In this document: positions 53,667 to 62,218 of the stretch, in pieces
Position numbering within the stretch: position 1 is the first letter of the stretch
How the letters are laid out: every line of letters begins with the position of its first letter
Source of the DNA: Gracilimonas sp034520725
Lineage (GTDB): Bacteria; Bacteroidota; Rhodothermia; Balneolales; Balneolaceae
NCBI GenBank assembly: GCA_034520725.1
Contig: JAXHNH010000003.1
Coordinates: 186,001-250,000 of the forward strand
Length of the DNA: 64,000 nucleotides
Reading direction: 5' to 3'
Program-made: the position numbers and the translations under genes
The notes under the pieces: model-generated
Database searches by the model: none
Seen by the model: only the letters and a program-made list of their open reading frames with translations
What the model was told of the DNA's origin: nothing

Positions 53667-53804
53667 GGTATTTAACCTGAATACGAATACTTAATGAGTT
53701 TGTGAGTGCGTGTAGTATAGGCCTTCTTTGCGAAAAGTTTGTGAAGATTAGCACCAATGTACCTAAGGACTTTTAATAATTGATTTATACTGTTAACATG
53801 AAGC

Positions 53805-54725
53805 ATGATCTTGGAACCAAGTATATTGTCCAAACTTTCCTCCCTTGAACTTCGTGCAAAGAAGATCGTGGAGGGATTTATCTCCGGCTTACATAAAAGC
53901 CCGTTTCATGGTTTTAGTGTGGAGTTTGCTGAGCACCGGCCATACAATCCCGGTGATGATTTCAAGCATATCGACTGGAAGGTGTATGCCAAAAAGGAAC
54001 GATTCTATGTGAAGCAGTATGAGGAGGAAACAAACCTTCGATCATATATTATGCTCGATACCAGTACCTCCATGAACTTCAAATATTTTGCTGAGTGGAG
54101 TAAACTCAGATACGGTATTCACTACGCGGCTTCGCTTATGTATCTGATGCATCGCCAGCGCGATGCCTGTGGACTGATCCCCTTTAATTCGAAGATCGAT
54201 GCCTTTATTCCGGCGAAATCTACCTATGCCCATCTCCGGCAAATTTACACCGAGCTGGAAAGGGAGCTTATCAGGGAAGAAAAAGGAGATGGCGAAAAGC
54301 GCGTTACGGCCTCGGCACAGGCTATCCATGAAGTGGCGGAACGTTTAAATCATCGCAGTTTAGTGATCATAATTACGGATCTGTTTGAAAACGTGAATGA
54401 ACACACTGAGCTCATATCAGCTCTGAAACACCTGCGACACAGAAAGCATGAAGTGTTACTTTTTAATATTCTTGAGAAGAAAAGTGAGAGGGATTTGGAT
54501 TTCCCCGACCGGCGCTTTGTGTTTGAGGATATGGAACTCGGTGATGAAGTGGAAGTACTGCCTGCCCAGGTTCGAAAAGATTATCAACAGAAGGTTGAAG
54601 AATACACCAAAAAATTTAGAATGGCGTGCAGTGAGTTCGAGATCGATTTCGAAGAAATGGATACACAGGCTCAGTTTGATCAGTCTTTATTAGCTTATCT
54701 TACCAAACGAAGAAGATTAGGATAG
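53805..54725 (+). CDS. DUF58 domain protein
   Basis: A 306-residue protein of the DUF58 family, which carries a VWA-like fold and is usually partnered with a MoxR-type AAA+ ATPase. The core motif is RPYNPGDDFKHIDWKVYAK, followed by the metal-site-like LDTSTSMNF. No MoxR gene is adjacent, and there is no signal peptide or membrane helix, so its partner must be elsewhere. It converges on the SDR gene at a hairpin (54736-54781). Confidence 0.9.
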   Translation: MILEPSILSKLSSLELRAKKIVEGFISGLHKSPFHGFSVEFAEHRPYNPGDDFKHIDWKVYAKKERFYVKQYEEETNLRSYIMLDTSTSMNFKYFAEWSKLRYGIHYAASLMYLMHRQRDACGLIPFNSKIDAFIPAKSTYAHLRQIYTELERELIREEKGDGEKRVTASAQAIHEVAERLNHRSLVIIITDLFENVNEHTELISALKHLRHRKHEVLLFNILEKKSERDLDFPDRRFVFEDMELGDEVEVLPAQVRKDYQQKVEEYTKKFRMACSEFEIDFEEMDTQAQFDQSLLAYLTKRRRLG

Positions 54726-54735
54726 TTTCATTAAT

Positions 54736-54781
54736 CGTTATTTGTGTAATCGGTTTACTAGTAATGAATACACGACTAACG
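54736..54781. repeat. CGTTATTTGTGTAATC inverted repeat
   Basis: Arms 54736-54751 and 54766-54781 pair at 13 of 16 positions. The word is close to that of the hairpin at 60607-60706 (CGTTATTCGTG...CGTTAAT). It lies between the convergent DUF58 and SDR genes, touching the SDR stop region. Confidence 0.6.
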
Positions 54782-54784
54782 AAA

Positions 54785-55585
54785 TCACGTTACCTTTTGG
54801 TTCTTCAAGATCTTATTCAACAAGGTCGGCGAAATTCGCTGCACCCAAATCGCCAATCCTTCCTTAAATCCGGTTACATAGATCTCTTCTTTTTGCGCTT
54901 TAATTTTGGGCATCACTTTTTTGACCATTTCATCGGCCGTCATGGCTTTGGAATGAGCATCACCCATTTCACCGAACTTGGAACCGTCGCCGGTTAAGGC
55001 ATTTTTGCTAATATTTGTTTTGATAAAGCCCGGGCAGAGCAACGTAACTGCTACATTATGCTCATACATTTCCTGCCGAAGTGAATTAAAAAACCCTTGC
55101 ACCGCATGTTTGCTTGCCGCATATCCGGAGCGGAATTTAGTCCCGATCTTTCCGGCCACACTGCTGGTTACAATGATGTGTCCGGATTTTCGCTCAACCA
55201 TATGAGGGAGCACCTCTTTTGTAAGCCCCACCGATCCAAAGTAATTCACTTCCATAAGCCGCCGATAGGTGCTCATCTCAGATTCCAAAACCGTCGAACG
55301 CTGACTAATACCGCCATTATTGATCAACACGTCGATCTGCCCAAAAGCCTCTGATGGCTTTCTTCGTTTTCATCAGGAGAAGCTATCGGTATCGGTAAGG
55401 TCCAGTGTCACGATCTTAACATTAGATGTATTTTCACCTAAACTGCCCTTCACTTCCTGAAGTGACTCTTCCCGCCGCGAGGAAAGGATGAGGTTAGCGC
55501 CTTCTTTATAAAAAGCCCTCGCAAAGGCCTCTCCAATGCCTGATGAAGCTCCTGTTATCCAGATGGTTTTTCCTTGGTAATTCAT
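54785..55585 (-). pseudogene. Short-chain dehydrogenase gene broken by clustered +1 insertions
   Basis: A classical SDR. The N-terminal piece (55373-55585) has ITGASSGIGEAFA and the C-terminal piece (54785-55330) has VLINNGGISQRS-type sequence and catalytic YAASKHA (Tyr-x3-Lys). Between them two in-frame stops appear, but removing single bases near 55378, 55371 and 55352 gives continuous FPDKTKKAIEAFGQIDVLIN. Three extra bases within 27 restore frame exactly. Product length would be about 265 residues, normal for the family. Substrate unknown. Confidence 0.85.
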
Positions 55586-55653
55586 GGTATTGTATTATTT
55601 TTAGACAAATTTAAGCATTTGGATCTTACTGTTCAGTTTTTTCCTTTAGCTCA

Positions 55654-55670
55654 AGAAAGCAGAATGCAGT
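55654..55670. repeat. Left inverted-repeat arm of the four-helix-bundle cassette
   Basis: AGAAAGCAGAATGCAGT. Its two halves (55654-55660, 55661-55670) are exactly complementary to 56094-56100 and 56077-56086, with a 7-base bulge between the halves on the right. Confidence 0.8.
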
Positions 55671-55705
55671 AAACAATCTGCGAATTAATAATAAAGGGGG
55701 AAATT

Positions 55706-56077
55706 ATGTACCAAGGGTTTAAAGATTTAAAGGTATATCAGTTATCTTTCAAGTTAGGGATGGAAATTTTTCAAGTATCGAAAAACTTCCCATCTGAAGA
55801 AAAATATTCACTGACTGATCAAGTGCGGCGTTCATCAAGATCGGTTCCAACAAACATAGCTGAAGCATATAGAAAAAGAAGATATCCCAAACATTTTGTA
55901 AGCAAATTAACTGATTCTGATGCCGAGTGCTCTGAAACATTGGTATGGGTTGATTTTGCCATACACTGTGGCTATATCAATGAAAAGCAACATGCTTACT
56001 TTAACACTAAATATGAAGAAGTAGGGAAAATGCTTGGATCAATGATACGATCGCCGGATAAATTTTTGATACAATAA
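55706..56077 (+). CDS. Four-helix-bundle protein (23S rRNA intervening-sequence protein family)
   Basis: A 123-residue all-helical protein of the IVP/TIGR02436 type: DLKVYQLSFKLGMEIFQV, then QVRRSSRSVPTNIAEAYRKR (the family core, RRSxxSxPxNIAEG), and a last helix pair with GYINEKQHAYF. These proteins occur inside 23S rRNA intervening sequences and as lone chromosomal genes; a relative (bAvd) serves retroelements. No reverse transcriptase is nearby. Inverted-repeat arms flank it, and the right arm begins at the last base of its stop codon. Confidence 0.92.
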   Translation: MYQGFKDLKVYQLSFKLGMEIFQVSKNFPSEEKYSLTDQVRRSSRSVPTNIAEAYRKRRYPKHFVSKLTDSDAECSETLVWVDFAIHCGYINEKQHAYFNTKYEEVGKMLGSMIRSPDKFLIQ

Positions 56078-56100
56078 CTGCATTCTGTCTGCTGCTTTCT
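56077..56100. repeat. Right inverted-repeat arm of the four-helix-bundle cassette
   Basis: Complementary to 55654-55670 (17 paired bases in two blocks). It begins at the stop codon of the four-helix-bundle gene. Confidence 0.8.
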
Positions 56101-56142
56101 GCTTACATTTATCACGAAAAATAATTCAAATTCAATCAACCT

Positions 56143-56844
56143 ATGAGCAATAAACATACCATACTCCTAATGGAAGATGAGGAAGAGTCGGGCGAGATGC
56201 TGGCCAATTTCCTGGAACTGAATGAATATAATGTTTTATGGGCTAAGGACGGAAAACAGGCACTCAAATATATTGAGGAGAACGCAAATGATATCCATCT
56301 GGCAATTTTAGATATCATGGTTCCACATCACGATGGTAAAGAGATCTGCAGTAATATTCGTCAACACCCGGTGATCTACGATATTCCGGTGTTGTTTCTG
56401 ACAGCACGAGATGAAGAAAAGGATGAGATCGAAGGATTAGAACTTGGTGCCGACGATTACATTAAAAAACCGGCCAGTCTTAATTTGGTTAAAGCACATG
56501 TTGAAACACAGCTTCGCCGTCGTTCGCCGGAAAAAAGCAATTGGATCCAATACGGAAAAGTTTATGTTGACCTCGATTCTAAAGAGATGTATATCAACGA
56601 AGAGCTCATTGATCTGACACATACCGAATACACCATAGCAGAGATGATCTTTCAAAATCCGAAGCTGGTATACAGCCGGCAACAGATCCTGGAAAGGATC
56701 TCTGACGAGGAAAAATTCGTCTTTGACCGCACAGTGGATGTTCACGTTAAAAATCTCAGGTTGAAGATGGGAGATGAAGGCAAGCTGATCAAAACCTATC
56801 GCGGAGTTGGATACGGATTCAACAAGGAATACCTTCACGCATGA
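56143..56844 (+). CDS. OmpR-type response regulator
   Basis: A 233-residue DNA-binding regulator. Receiver domain: Glu11/Asp12 pocket, phospho-Asp57 in AILDIMVPHHDG, Thr and Lys switches in FLTARDEEKDE and YIKKPAS. The C-terminal winged helix has LTHTEYTIAEMIF and RTVDVHVKNLRLKMGD, ending YRGVGYGF. Its stop overlaps the kinase start in an ATGA, so the pair is translationally coupled. Target genes are not apparent. Confidence 0.94.
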   Translation: MSNKHTILLMEDEEESGEMLANFLELNEYNVLWAKDGKQALKYIEENANDIHLAILDIMVPHHDGKEICSNIRQHPVIYDIPVLFLTARDEEKDEIEGLELGADDYIKKPASLNLVKAHVETQLRRRSPEKSNWIQYGKVYVDLDSKEMYINEELIDLTHTEYTIAEMIFQNPKLVYSRQQILERISDEEKFVFDRTVDVHVKNLRLKMGDEGKLIKTYRGVGYGFNKEYLHA

Positions 56845-58241
56845 AAATTCGCTCCAAGCTGGCATGGACTTACGTAATTCTATTGGTCATTGGTATCATT
56901 ACTATTAGTGCCTATTCAATTCTGACCATTCGAAGCTTTTTGTTGGATGAGGGCATAGAGCAGTTTGAGAAAGATGCCCTATCCATGGCTTTAGCCACCG
57001 GTAGTTTTAGAGAGGATGAACAGTTTGAGCCAAAAGTCGTAGAGCTGGCAGAACTTTCTAATTATGAAGTTGCCGTATATGACCGATCAGGGAATCGATT
57101 CCTAACATTTCCTGATGAAGCTTTCCATAATGTTGCTACAGCATTAGGCGACGAAATGATGGCTGAACTGGAAAAAAGGGACGGAGATCCCATTATTGAA
57201 AATACAGAGTCTGCTCCAAAACTAATCGCTTACGTAGACTTGGGGGATTCGGATAACTCAGCTCAGTACTTAAGGATCAGTCAAGATAAAAGTCAGTATT
57301 ATGCAGCGGTTGCCAGTATTCGACACATTATTTACGCGGGAATGTTCTTTTCTATTGGAGCGGTCATTGTGGTTAGCTTTTTGTTTGCCCGATACATTGC
57401 GGCTCCAATATTACACCTTAATGCAGCTGCTCTTGATATTGCAAGAGGTAATCTGGACCGCAAGATCAACCTCAAACGAAACGATGAGTTTGGTACACTG
57501 GCAGATTCCCTGAACCATATGGCCAGAACGCTAAGGGCTGATAATGAGAAGCTTAAAAAACTTAATATGAAGCAGAGTCAGTTCTTTGCGGATATCACTC
57601 ATGAGGTTAGAAACCCGTTGCATACCATATCGGGCGCACTTGAAATGCTGGAGCTGGAAAACCTTCCTCAGGTGAAGAAAAAACAGTATATGGTAACAGC
57701 TCAAAAACAGATAAAGCGTGTAGCCAGGCTGTTTGAGGATATCAAAACCCTCCAGCGGTACGACTTTGATGAGAGCTTTATTAATAGGAAAGATTTTGAC
57801 CTCAAAGATCTGGTAAAGGAAGTTGAGCATGCTTATCAACCTATTGCTCACAAAAAAGGACTTGAGTTGGATACAGCCAATACATTCTCGTGCATTGTGA
57901 ATGCGGATCCTGACAAAATAGAACAAGTGTTGGATAACCTGATTTCCAATGGAATCAAATATACACAGACGGGGAAGGTGGAAATTAGTTTTGAAAGGAA
58001 GGATGAGGTTGTGGAATTATCTGTGAGAGATACAGGAACTGGAATTGGTAAAGAACATCTTGATCGATTATTCGATCGTTTCTATCGTACGGATAAAGCC
58101 CGATCAAGGGATAAAGGGGGAACAGGGTTAGGCCTCTCAGTTGTAAAAGGAATATTGAACGCCCATCAAACGGATATAAAAGTGGAAAGCGAAATTGGCG
58201 AGGGAAGCCGATTTTACTTTAGTCTCCCCATCTTGAACTAA
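56841..58241 (+). CDS. Membrane sensor histidine kinase with HAMP domain
   Basis: A 466-residue kinase: transmembrane helix about 9-31, a periplasmic sensor of about 120 residues, a second helix about 157-180, then HAMP, HisKA (DITHEVRNPLHTISG) and HATPase motifs (NLISNGIKYT, DTGTGIGKEHL, GTGLGLSVVKGI). It is coupled to the upstream OmpR regulator by a 4-base overlap and overlaps the convergent aquaporin gene by 23 bases. Confidence 0.94.
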   Translation: MKIRSKLAWTYVILLVIGIITISAYSILTIRSFLLDEGIEQFEKDALSMALATGSFREDEQFEPKVVELAELSNYEVAVYDRSGNRFLTFPDEAFHNVATALGDEMMAELEKRDGDPIIENTESAPKLIAYVDLGDSDNSAQYLRISQDKSQYYAAVASIRHIIYAGMFFSIGAVIVVSFLFARYIAAPILHLNAAALDIARGNLDRKINLKRNDEFGTLADSLNHMARTLRADNEKLKKLNMKQSQFFADITHEVRNPLHTISGALEMLELENLPQVKKKQYMVTAQKQIKRVARLFEDIKTLQRYDFDESFINRKDFDLKDLVKEVEHAYQPIAHKKGLELDTANTFSCIVNADPDKIEQVLDNLISNGIKYTQTGKVEISFERKDEVVELSVRDTGTGIGKEHLDRLFDRFYRTDKARSRDKGGTGLGLSVVKGILNAHQTDIKVESEIGEGSRFYFSLPILN

Positions 58242-58842
58242 AATAAGAAGATGTAAAGGCAGCTAAAGCGCCACCGGTTAATGGACTCAATATGAAAAGC
58301 ACTGAGTAGATATAAGAATTGCCGCCTTTAACCAGATCGAATAATGCGGTTCCTGCAGAGAATGCAGGGTTTAGCACTCCTCCTGATAATGGAGATGCAG
58401 CCATAAGCATTCCGGTAAATGTGAGACCTATGATCAAACCCATAAACTGATTCTTTCTGTGCAAATTGGAAAGCGTGAGAGATAGCATCACGCTCACAAA
58501 AATTGCTGTAAAGAATAATTCAGAAAAGACCTGTTCGTATAAATCAGTGTCAACAGGAGGTTCCAGATAAAAAACGCTGTTCGCAAATTCAAAGATCAGG
58601 TATGAGGCAAAAAAGGCTCCGATGATCTGGCAAAACAGGTATCCTATGAGTTCAGAAAGAGAAAGTTTCTTCTTAAAAAAGAATGCCAGCGAAATTGCAG
58701 GGTTAAAATGGGCTCCGGAATTCGGATACCCTATATAAACCAATGCCATTAATGTTAAGCCAACGGCAAGCGGGTCTCCGGATACCCCAAAAACCATTAC
58801 AAGGAAAAATGTGCCAACCGCCTCGGTTACATATGCTTGCAT
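58219..58842 (-). CDS. Aquaporin / MIP-family channel
   Basis: A 207-residue channel with six hydrophobic helices and both half-helix NPA motifs (HFNPAISLAF and VLNPAFSAG). An acidic loop (VDTDLYEQ) is between them. Selectivity filter residues cannot be assigned surely without alignment, so water, glycerol or other small solutes are all possible. It overlaps the kinase gene tail-to-tail by 23 bases. Confidence 0.88.
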   Translation of the reverse strand: MQAYVTEAVGTFFLVMVFGVSGDPLAVGLTLMALVYIGYPNSGAHFNPAISLAFFFKKKLSLSELIGYLFCQIIGAFFASYLIFEFANSVFYLEPPVDTDLYEQVFSELFFTAIFVSVMLSLTLSNLHRKNQFMGLIIGLTFTGMLMAASPLSGGVLNPAFSAGTALFDLVKGGNSYIYSVLFILSPLTGGALAAFTSSYFSSRWGD

Positions 58843-59027
58843 ACCCTATATGTTCGTGATGTGTAAATGTTAGTAGATGTCCTTCCTCGTTTCTGAAACT
58901 ACCTGCCACACACAGAAATTGCAACTGTACAATAATGTTTTTTATTAAATGCTTTTTAGAATTTATAAATAATTGACTTCACTTAGGTTTAGAAAAAGGA
59001 TATTATCAGTGAAATAAAGATTTTTGC

Positions 59028-59327
59028 ATGAGTTTTTTTAAAAAAATGAAGTCCCGTTGGGGAATTCAGAGCAATTGGCAGTTAGTTATAATATTGATCG
59101 TGTTTTCTCTGACCGGCATCAGTGCGCTCTATTCGAGACGTTTTCTGTTTCCGTTGTTAGGTATAGAGGCACAAGACCCATTTTGGTTTAAAACATTAAT
59201 ATGGGCTGTAACTATTTTTCCTATGTATAACATTTTCATACTGATATATGGGGCAATTTTTGGTCAGTTTGATTTCTTTTGGGGTAGGATGAAGAAAATG
59301 TTTGAGAGAATGGTGTCACATAAATAG
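59028..59327 (+). CDS. Small membrane protein, DUF6787-like
   Basis: A 99-residue protein with two to three hydrophobic helices (VIILIVFSLTGISALYSRRFLFPLLGI; WFKTLIWAVTIFPMYNIFILIYGAIFGQF). The pattern KKMKSRWGIQSNWQLVIIL and FGQFDFFWGRMKKM resembles DUF6787 proteins of Bacteroidota. Function is unknown. It lies between convergent genes. Confidence 0.6.
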   Translation: MSFFKKMKSRWGIQSNWQLVIILIVFSLTGISALYSRRFLFPLLGIEAQDPFWFKTLIWAVTIFPMYNIFILIYGAIFGQFDFFWGRMKKMFERMVSHK

Positions 59328-59343
59328 ATCCTATTCATGGGCA

Positions 59344-59697
59344 TTAGAGTGACTCAAGTTGTTCCTTCAGTTTTCTTGGTAGCTTTTCTACGACCAATTT
59401 ATAGGAGTGGTCAATGAGTTCGAAGATCAGATCATCAGTCAGTGACCCGGAAGTAGTGAGGGTATTCCAATGTTTCTTATTCATGTGATATCCCGGTTTG
59501 ATCTCATCAAAAGCTATGCGAAGCTCTAATGCCTTCTCTGGGTCGCATTTCAGATTTATGCTCTCAAAGGTTTCTACATCGGTCAATGCAAACATTTTTC
59601 CCATTACTTTAAAAACGAGCGTGTTTTCATCAAAAGGAAACTCTTTCGTTGTACCCGGTAGATCGGAACAATAGTTGTAGAACGATTCAATGTTCAT
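59344..59697 (-). CDS. MmcQ/YjbR family protein
   Basis: A 117-residue protein of the MmcQ/YjbR family: an opening helix ending CSDLPGTTKEFPFDENTLVFKV, LKCDPEKALELR, and KHWNTLTTSGSLTDDLI. The fold resembles DNA-binding CyaY-like domains, but no function is established. It is 3 bases from the preceding gene in the same direction. Confidence 0.9.
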   Translation of the reverse strand: MNIESFYNYCSDLPGTTKEFPFDENTLVFKVMGKMFALTDVETFESINLKCDPEKALELRIAFDEIKPGYHMNKKHWNTLTTSGSLTDDLIFELIDHSYKLVVEKLPRKLKEQLESL

Positions 59698-59700
59698 GAT

Positions 59701-60210
59701 CTAATTCGCGATCTCATAATCTTTGCGAAAGTTTTCAGCCAATCCGGCCGACTTTGCAGCTATGAAATTCATAAGATCCGGAGTAACTACACCAATAAAG
59801 CTGTCAGACCAGGTAGAGCCCATGGTTTGAACATCATTGTTGAGTGACAATTTCACAGGTTGATAGAACCTGAGTTCAGCTGCAAATGGATGAATGCCTC
59901 CCACATCATTCATGATATTGATATGTAGATGCAAAAGCGGAAGTTGATCAGAACGTTTGAGATCTTTCTCACTGATTATTCTGACCGGCAAGTCATCCAG
60001 TTTATTGATAACCAGCTGTCGAACGCTATCTACGCCGAATGGAACTGAATTCAGGGTCAGAGGTCGCTCAATGTTAACAGAAACCCCAAACTCCTTGATC
60101 CCATACAGGGAGTTTCTTTCGCGCAGTACTTCATTCTGAGCCAGTGATTGAGTGCTGAATAACAAAAGTATTAAAAATGTGAGTGGTATAAATTGGTGTT
60201 TGATAGCCAT
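59701..60210 (-). CDS. Exported protein of unknown function
   Basis: A 169-residue protein with a clear signal peptide (about 1-24, ending SLAQN) and a mixed alpha/beta body (VRQLVINKLDDLPVRIISEKDLK, LPLLHLHINIM). No family recognised. It lies 3 bases before the YjbR-type gene and 25 bases after DUF423, all on the minus strand, so the three are probably one transcript. Confidence 0.6.
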   Translation of the reverse strand: MAIKHQFIPLTFLILLLFSTQSLAQNEVLRERNSLYGIKEFGVSVNIERPLTLNSVPFGVDSVRQLVINKLDDLPVRIISEKDLKRSDQLPLLHLHINIMNDVGGIHPFAAELRFYQPVKLSLNNDVQTMGSTWSDSFIGVVTPDLMNFIAAKSAGLAENFRKDYEIAN

Positions 60211-60235
60211 GTTGTCGATCTATGCAGTTAAACGA

Positions 60236-60604
60236 TTATTTTAGCATTTTGATACCCAGCCACAGCCAACCTGCAATAAATGCCACACCCCCGATCGGTG
60301 TGATAGCCCCCATCCATCCTACTCCAGTGAGACAAAGCGTGTAAAGGCTACCAGAGAATATCAAAATACCGGCAAATATGAGTGAAGCCGGCCATGTTAC
60401 GGTAATATCAAACTGCACTCCGATCATTGCGATCAGAAAAAGCCCCAATGCATGCCAGGCATGATATTGAACTGCAGTTTGCCATGTCTCAAGTCGTTCA
60501 GGTGATAGAATATTTTTAAGGGCATGAGCGCCAAAAGCTCCGGCTGCAACGGCAAATGCCAGTAAAAAAGCTGCAATGGCTATGATGATCTTTGGATTGG
60601 ACAT
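60236..60604 (-). CDS. DUF423 family membrane protein
   Basis: A 122-residue inner-membrane protein with four hydrophobic helices, matching the DUF423/YgdD pattern: AGAFGAHALK near residue 21, WQTAVQYHAWHALGL, LIFAGILIFSGSLYTL and ITPIGGVAFIAGWL. Function unknown. The hairpin at 60607-60706 lies just upstream. Confidence 0.92.
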   Translation of the reverse strand: MSNPKIIIAIAAFLLAFAVAAGAFGAHALKNILSPERLETWQTAVQYHAWHALGLFLIAMIGVQFDITVTWPASLIFAGILIFSGSLYTLCLTGVGWMGAITPIGGVAFIAGWLWLGIKMLK

Positions 60605-60606
60605 TT

Positions 60607-60706
60607 CGTTATTCGTGAATTCGTTAATGGTTACTCGTTATTGGGAAACAGGACAGACAACCTTTACAAGTTAATAAATACCCTATTAACGATTACACGA
60701 ATAACG
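60607..60706. repeat. CGTTATTCGTG...CGTTAAT inverted repeat
   Basis: Arms 60607-60630 and 60683-60706 pair at 21 of 24 positions around a 52-base centre. The centre repeats the words (TTACTCGTTATT at 60631). It lies between the beta-CASP RNase stop and the DUF423 start, and shares its word with 54736-54781. Confidence 0.75.
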
Positions 60707-60839
60707 AGTAACTATCATTAACTACCATCAAATCCAATTTCCTTATGAGTTTAGTTATAAAATGGTTCGCTTTGCGAAGCTCCACACTGGCAAAAGTTCA
60801 TTTTTTCACTGCTTGCTTCCCGGCCGGTTTCATCTTCAA

Positions 60840-62216
60840 TCAGAGTTCAATGTTAGCGATCTCGTATAATTCCGGAATATGGGCGTTCCAATCGTAAATG
60901 TCTTTAAGTTTAACGCGCATCATATCCAGGCTTTGAGGTTCTCCGTGTACCAAAAAAACGTGCTCAGGTTTTTTCTTGATATCAGAAGCCCAGTCCAGTA
61001 ATTCTGTTTGATCAGCGTGCGCCGAGAGTCCATCAAGGATATCGATGTTGGCTTTAACCTGATAATATTTTCCATAGAATTTGATCTCATCAGCTCCGTC
61101 CAATAGCTGACGCCCGCGTGTGCCTTCAGCCTGAAAACCGGCCAAAAGCACGGTGGTTTCCTCTCTATCTATATACTGTTGAAGGTAAGTAAGAACCCGT
61201 CCACCCGTAACCATTCCGCTTCCGGCTATGATGATCTTTGGTCTGGAATCATCAATGATCTTCCATGTTTCCTTGAAGGATTCCACTAGGTGAAAGCGGT
61301 CGGTCATATCTTTATAATCTTTCTCTGTCAATTTATGACAGTCGGGATACTTGAAAAAGGTAGTCAAAGCCCGGGCGGCCATTGGGCTATCCAAAATGAC
61401 AGGAAGCGAGGTGGGAATGAGTTTCTTTTTGTGAAGCTGCCAGATCAGATACATCAACAGCTGAGCCCGTTCAACGGCAAAGCTTGGTATAATAAGGGTG
61501 CCGCCTTTTTTAGTGGTTTCATCAATAAGCTGCTTAAGTTTCCCGGAGGTATCTTCCTCAATATGCTTTCGGTCGCCGTAGGTTGACTCCATGAACAGCA
61601 CATCTGCACTTTCCGGTTTCTTTGGATTCATAAGTAAAACATCATCGGGGCGGCCAATATCTCCTGAAAAGACAAACCGCTTACCGTAAAGATCCATCTC
61701 AATGAAAGTGGCCCCGATAATATGACCGTTGTATTGAAAGCGAATTCGAATGTTCTCATCTATTTCTATCCACCCGGCTTCTTCTTGTTTTTGGAACCGA
61801 CTAATAGCTTTTTCGGCATCATCGGTATTGTAAAGAGGTTCAGCCGGATCGTGTTTGGTAAAACCGTCTTTGTTGGCTCTCTCTGCATCTTCTTCCTGAA
61901 TTTTAGCACTGTCCCGTAAGATGATCTCAGCGATATCGAGGGTTGGAGCCGTTGCCCAAATAAAACCATTGAATCCCATTTTAACCAGTCTTGGAAGGAA
62001 TCCACTATGATCAAGATGACCATGCGTCAACAAAACGAGATCAATTGAGGAGGCTTTAACAGGAAGTTGTTGCCAGTTCAATTCCCTCAATTTTTTTATC
62101 CCTTGAAACATCCCACAATCTATCAGGAGATTTTTCTGAGGGGTTTCAATAAGGAATTTAGAACCGGTAACGGTTCCGGAGGCGCCTAAAAAATGGATTT
62201 TAATGGAAGTGCTCAT
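60840..62216 (-). CDS. Beta-CASP MBL-fold RNA metallo-hydrolase
   Basis: A 458-residue metallo-beta-lactamase/beta-CASP nuclease of the CPSF73-like prokaryotic group. Metal ligands lie in THGHLDHSG (His65, His67, Asp69, His70) and FSGDIGRPDD; the beta-CASP insert holds IIPSFAVERAQ, and the C-terminal RMMBL region ILDGLSAHADQ and VFLVHGEPQS. It probably processes or degrades RNA. It follows the ATP-cone nuclease gene with a 2-base gap, so the pair is co-transcribed and perhaps functionally linked. Confidence 0.93.
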   Translation of the reverse strand: MSTSIKIHFLGASGTVTGSKFLIETPQKNLLIDCGMFQGIKKLRELNWQQLPVKASSIDLVLLTHGHLDHSGFLPRLVKMGFNGFIWATAPTLDIAEIILRDSAKIQEEDAERANKDGFTKHDPAEPLYNTDDAEKAISRFQKQEEAGWIEIDENIRIRFQYNGHIIGATFIEMDLYGKRFVFSGDIGRPDDVLLMNPKKPESADVLFMESTYGDRKHIEEDTSGKLKQLIDETTKKGGTLIIPSFAVERAQLLMYLIWQLHKKKLIPTSLPVILDSPMAARALTTFFKYPDCHKLTEKDYKDMTDRFHLVESFKETWKIIDDSRPKIIIAGSGMVTGGRVLTYLQQYIDREETTVLLAGFQAEGTRGRQLLDGADEIKFYGKYYQVKANIDILDGLSAHADQTELLDWASDIKKKPEHVFLVHGEPQSLDMMRVKLKDIYDWNAHIPELYEIANIEL

Positions 62217-62218
62217 GA

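Noticed and set aside
55706..56077. bAvd-type accessory protein of a diversity-generating retroelement
   Set aside because: No reverse transcriptase, template repeat or variable repeat lies nearby.
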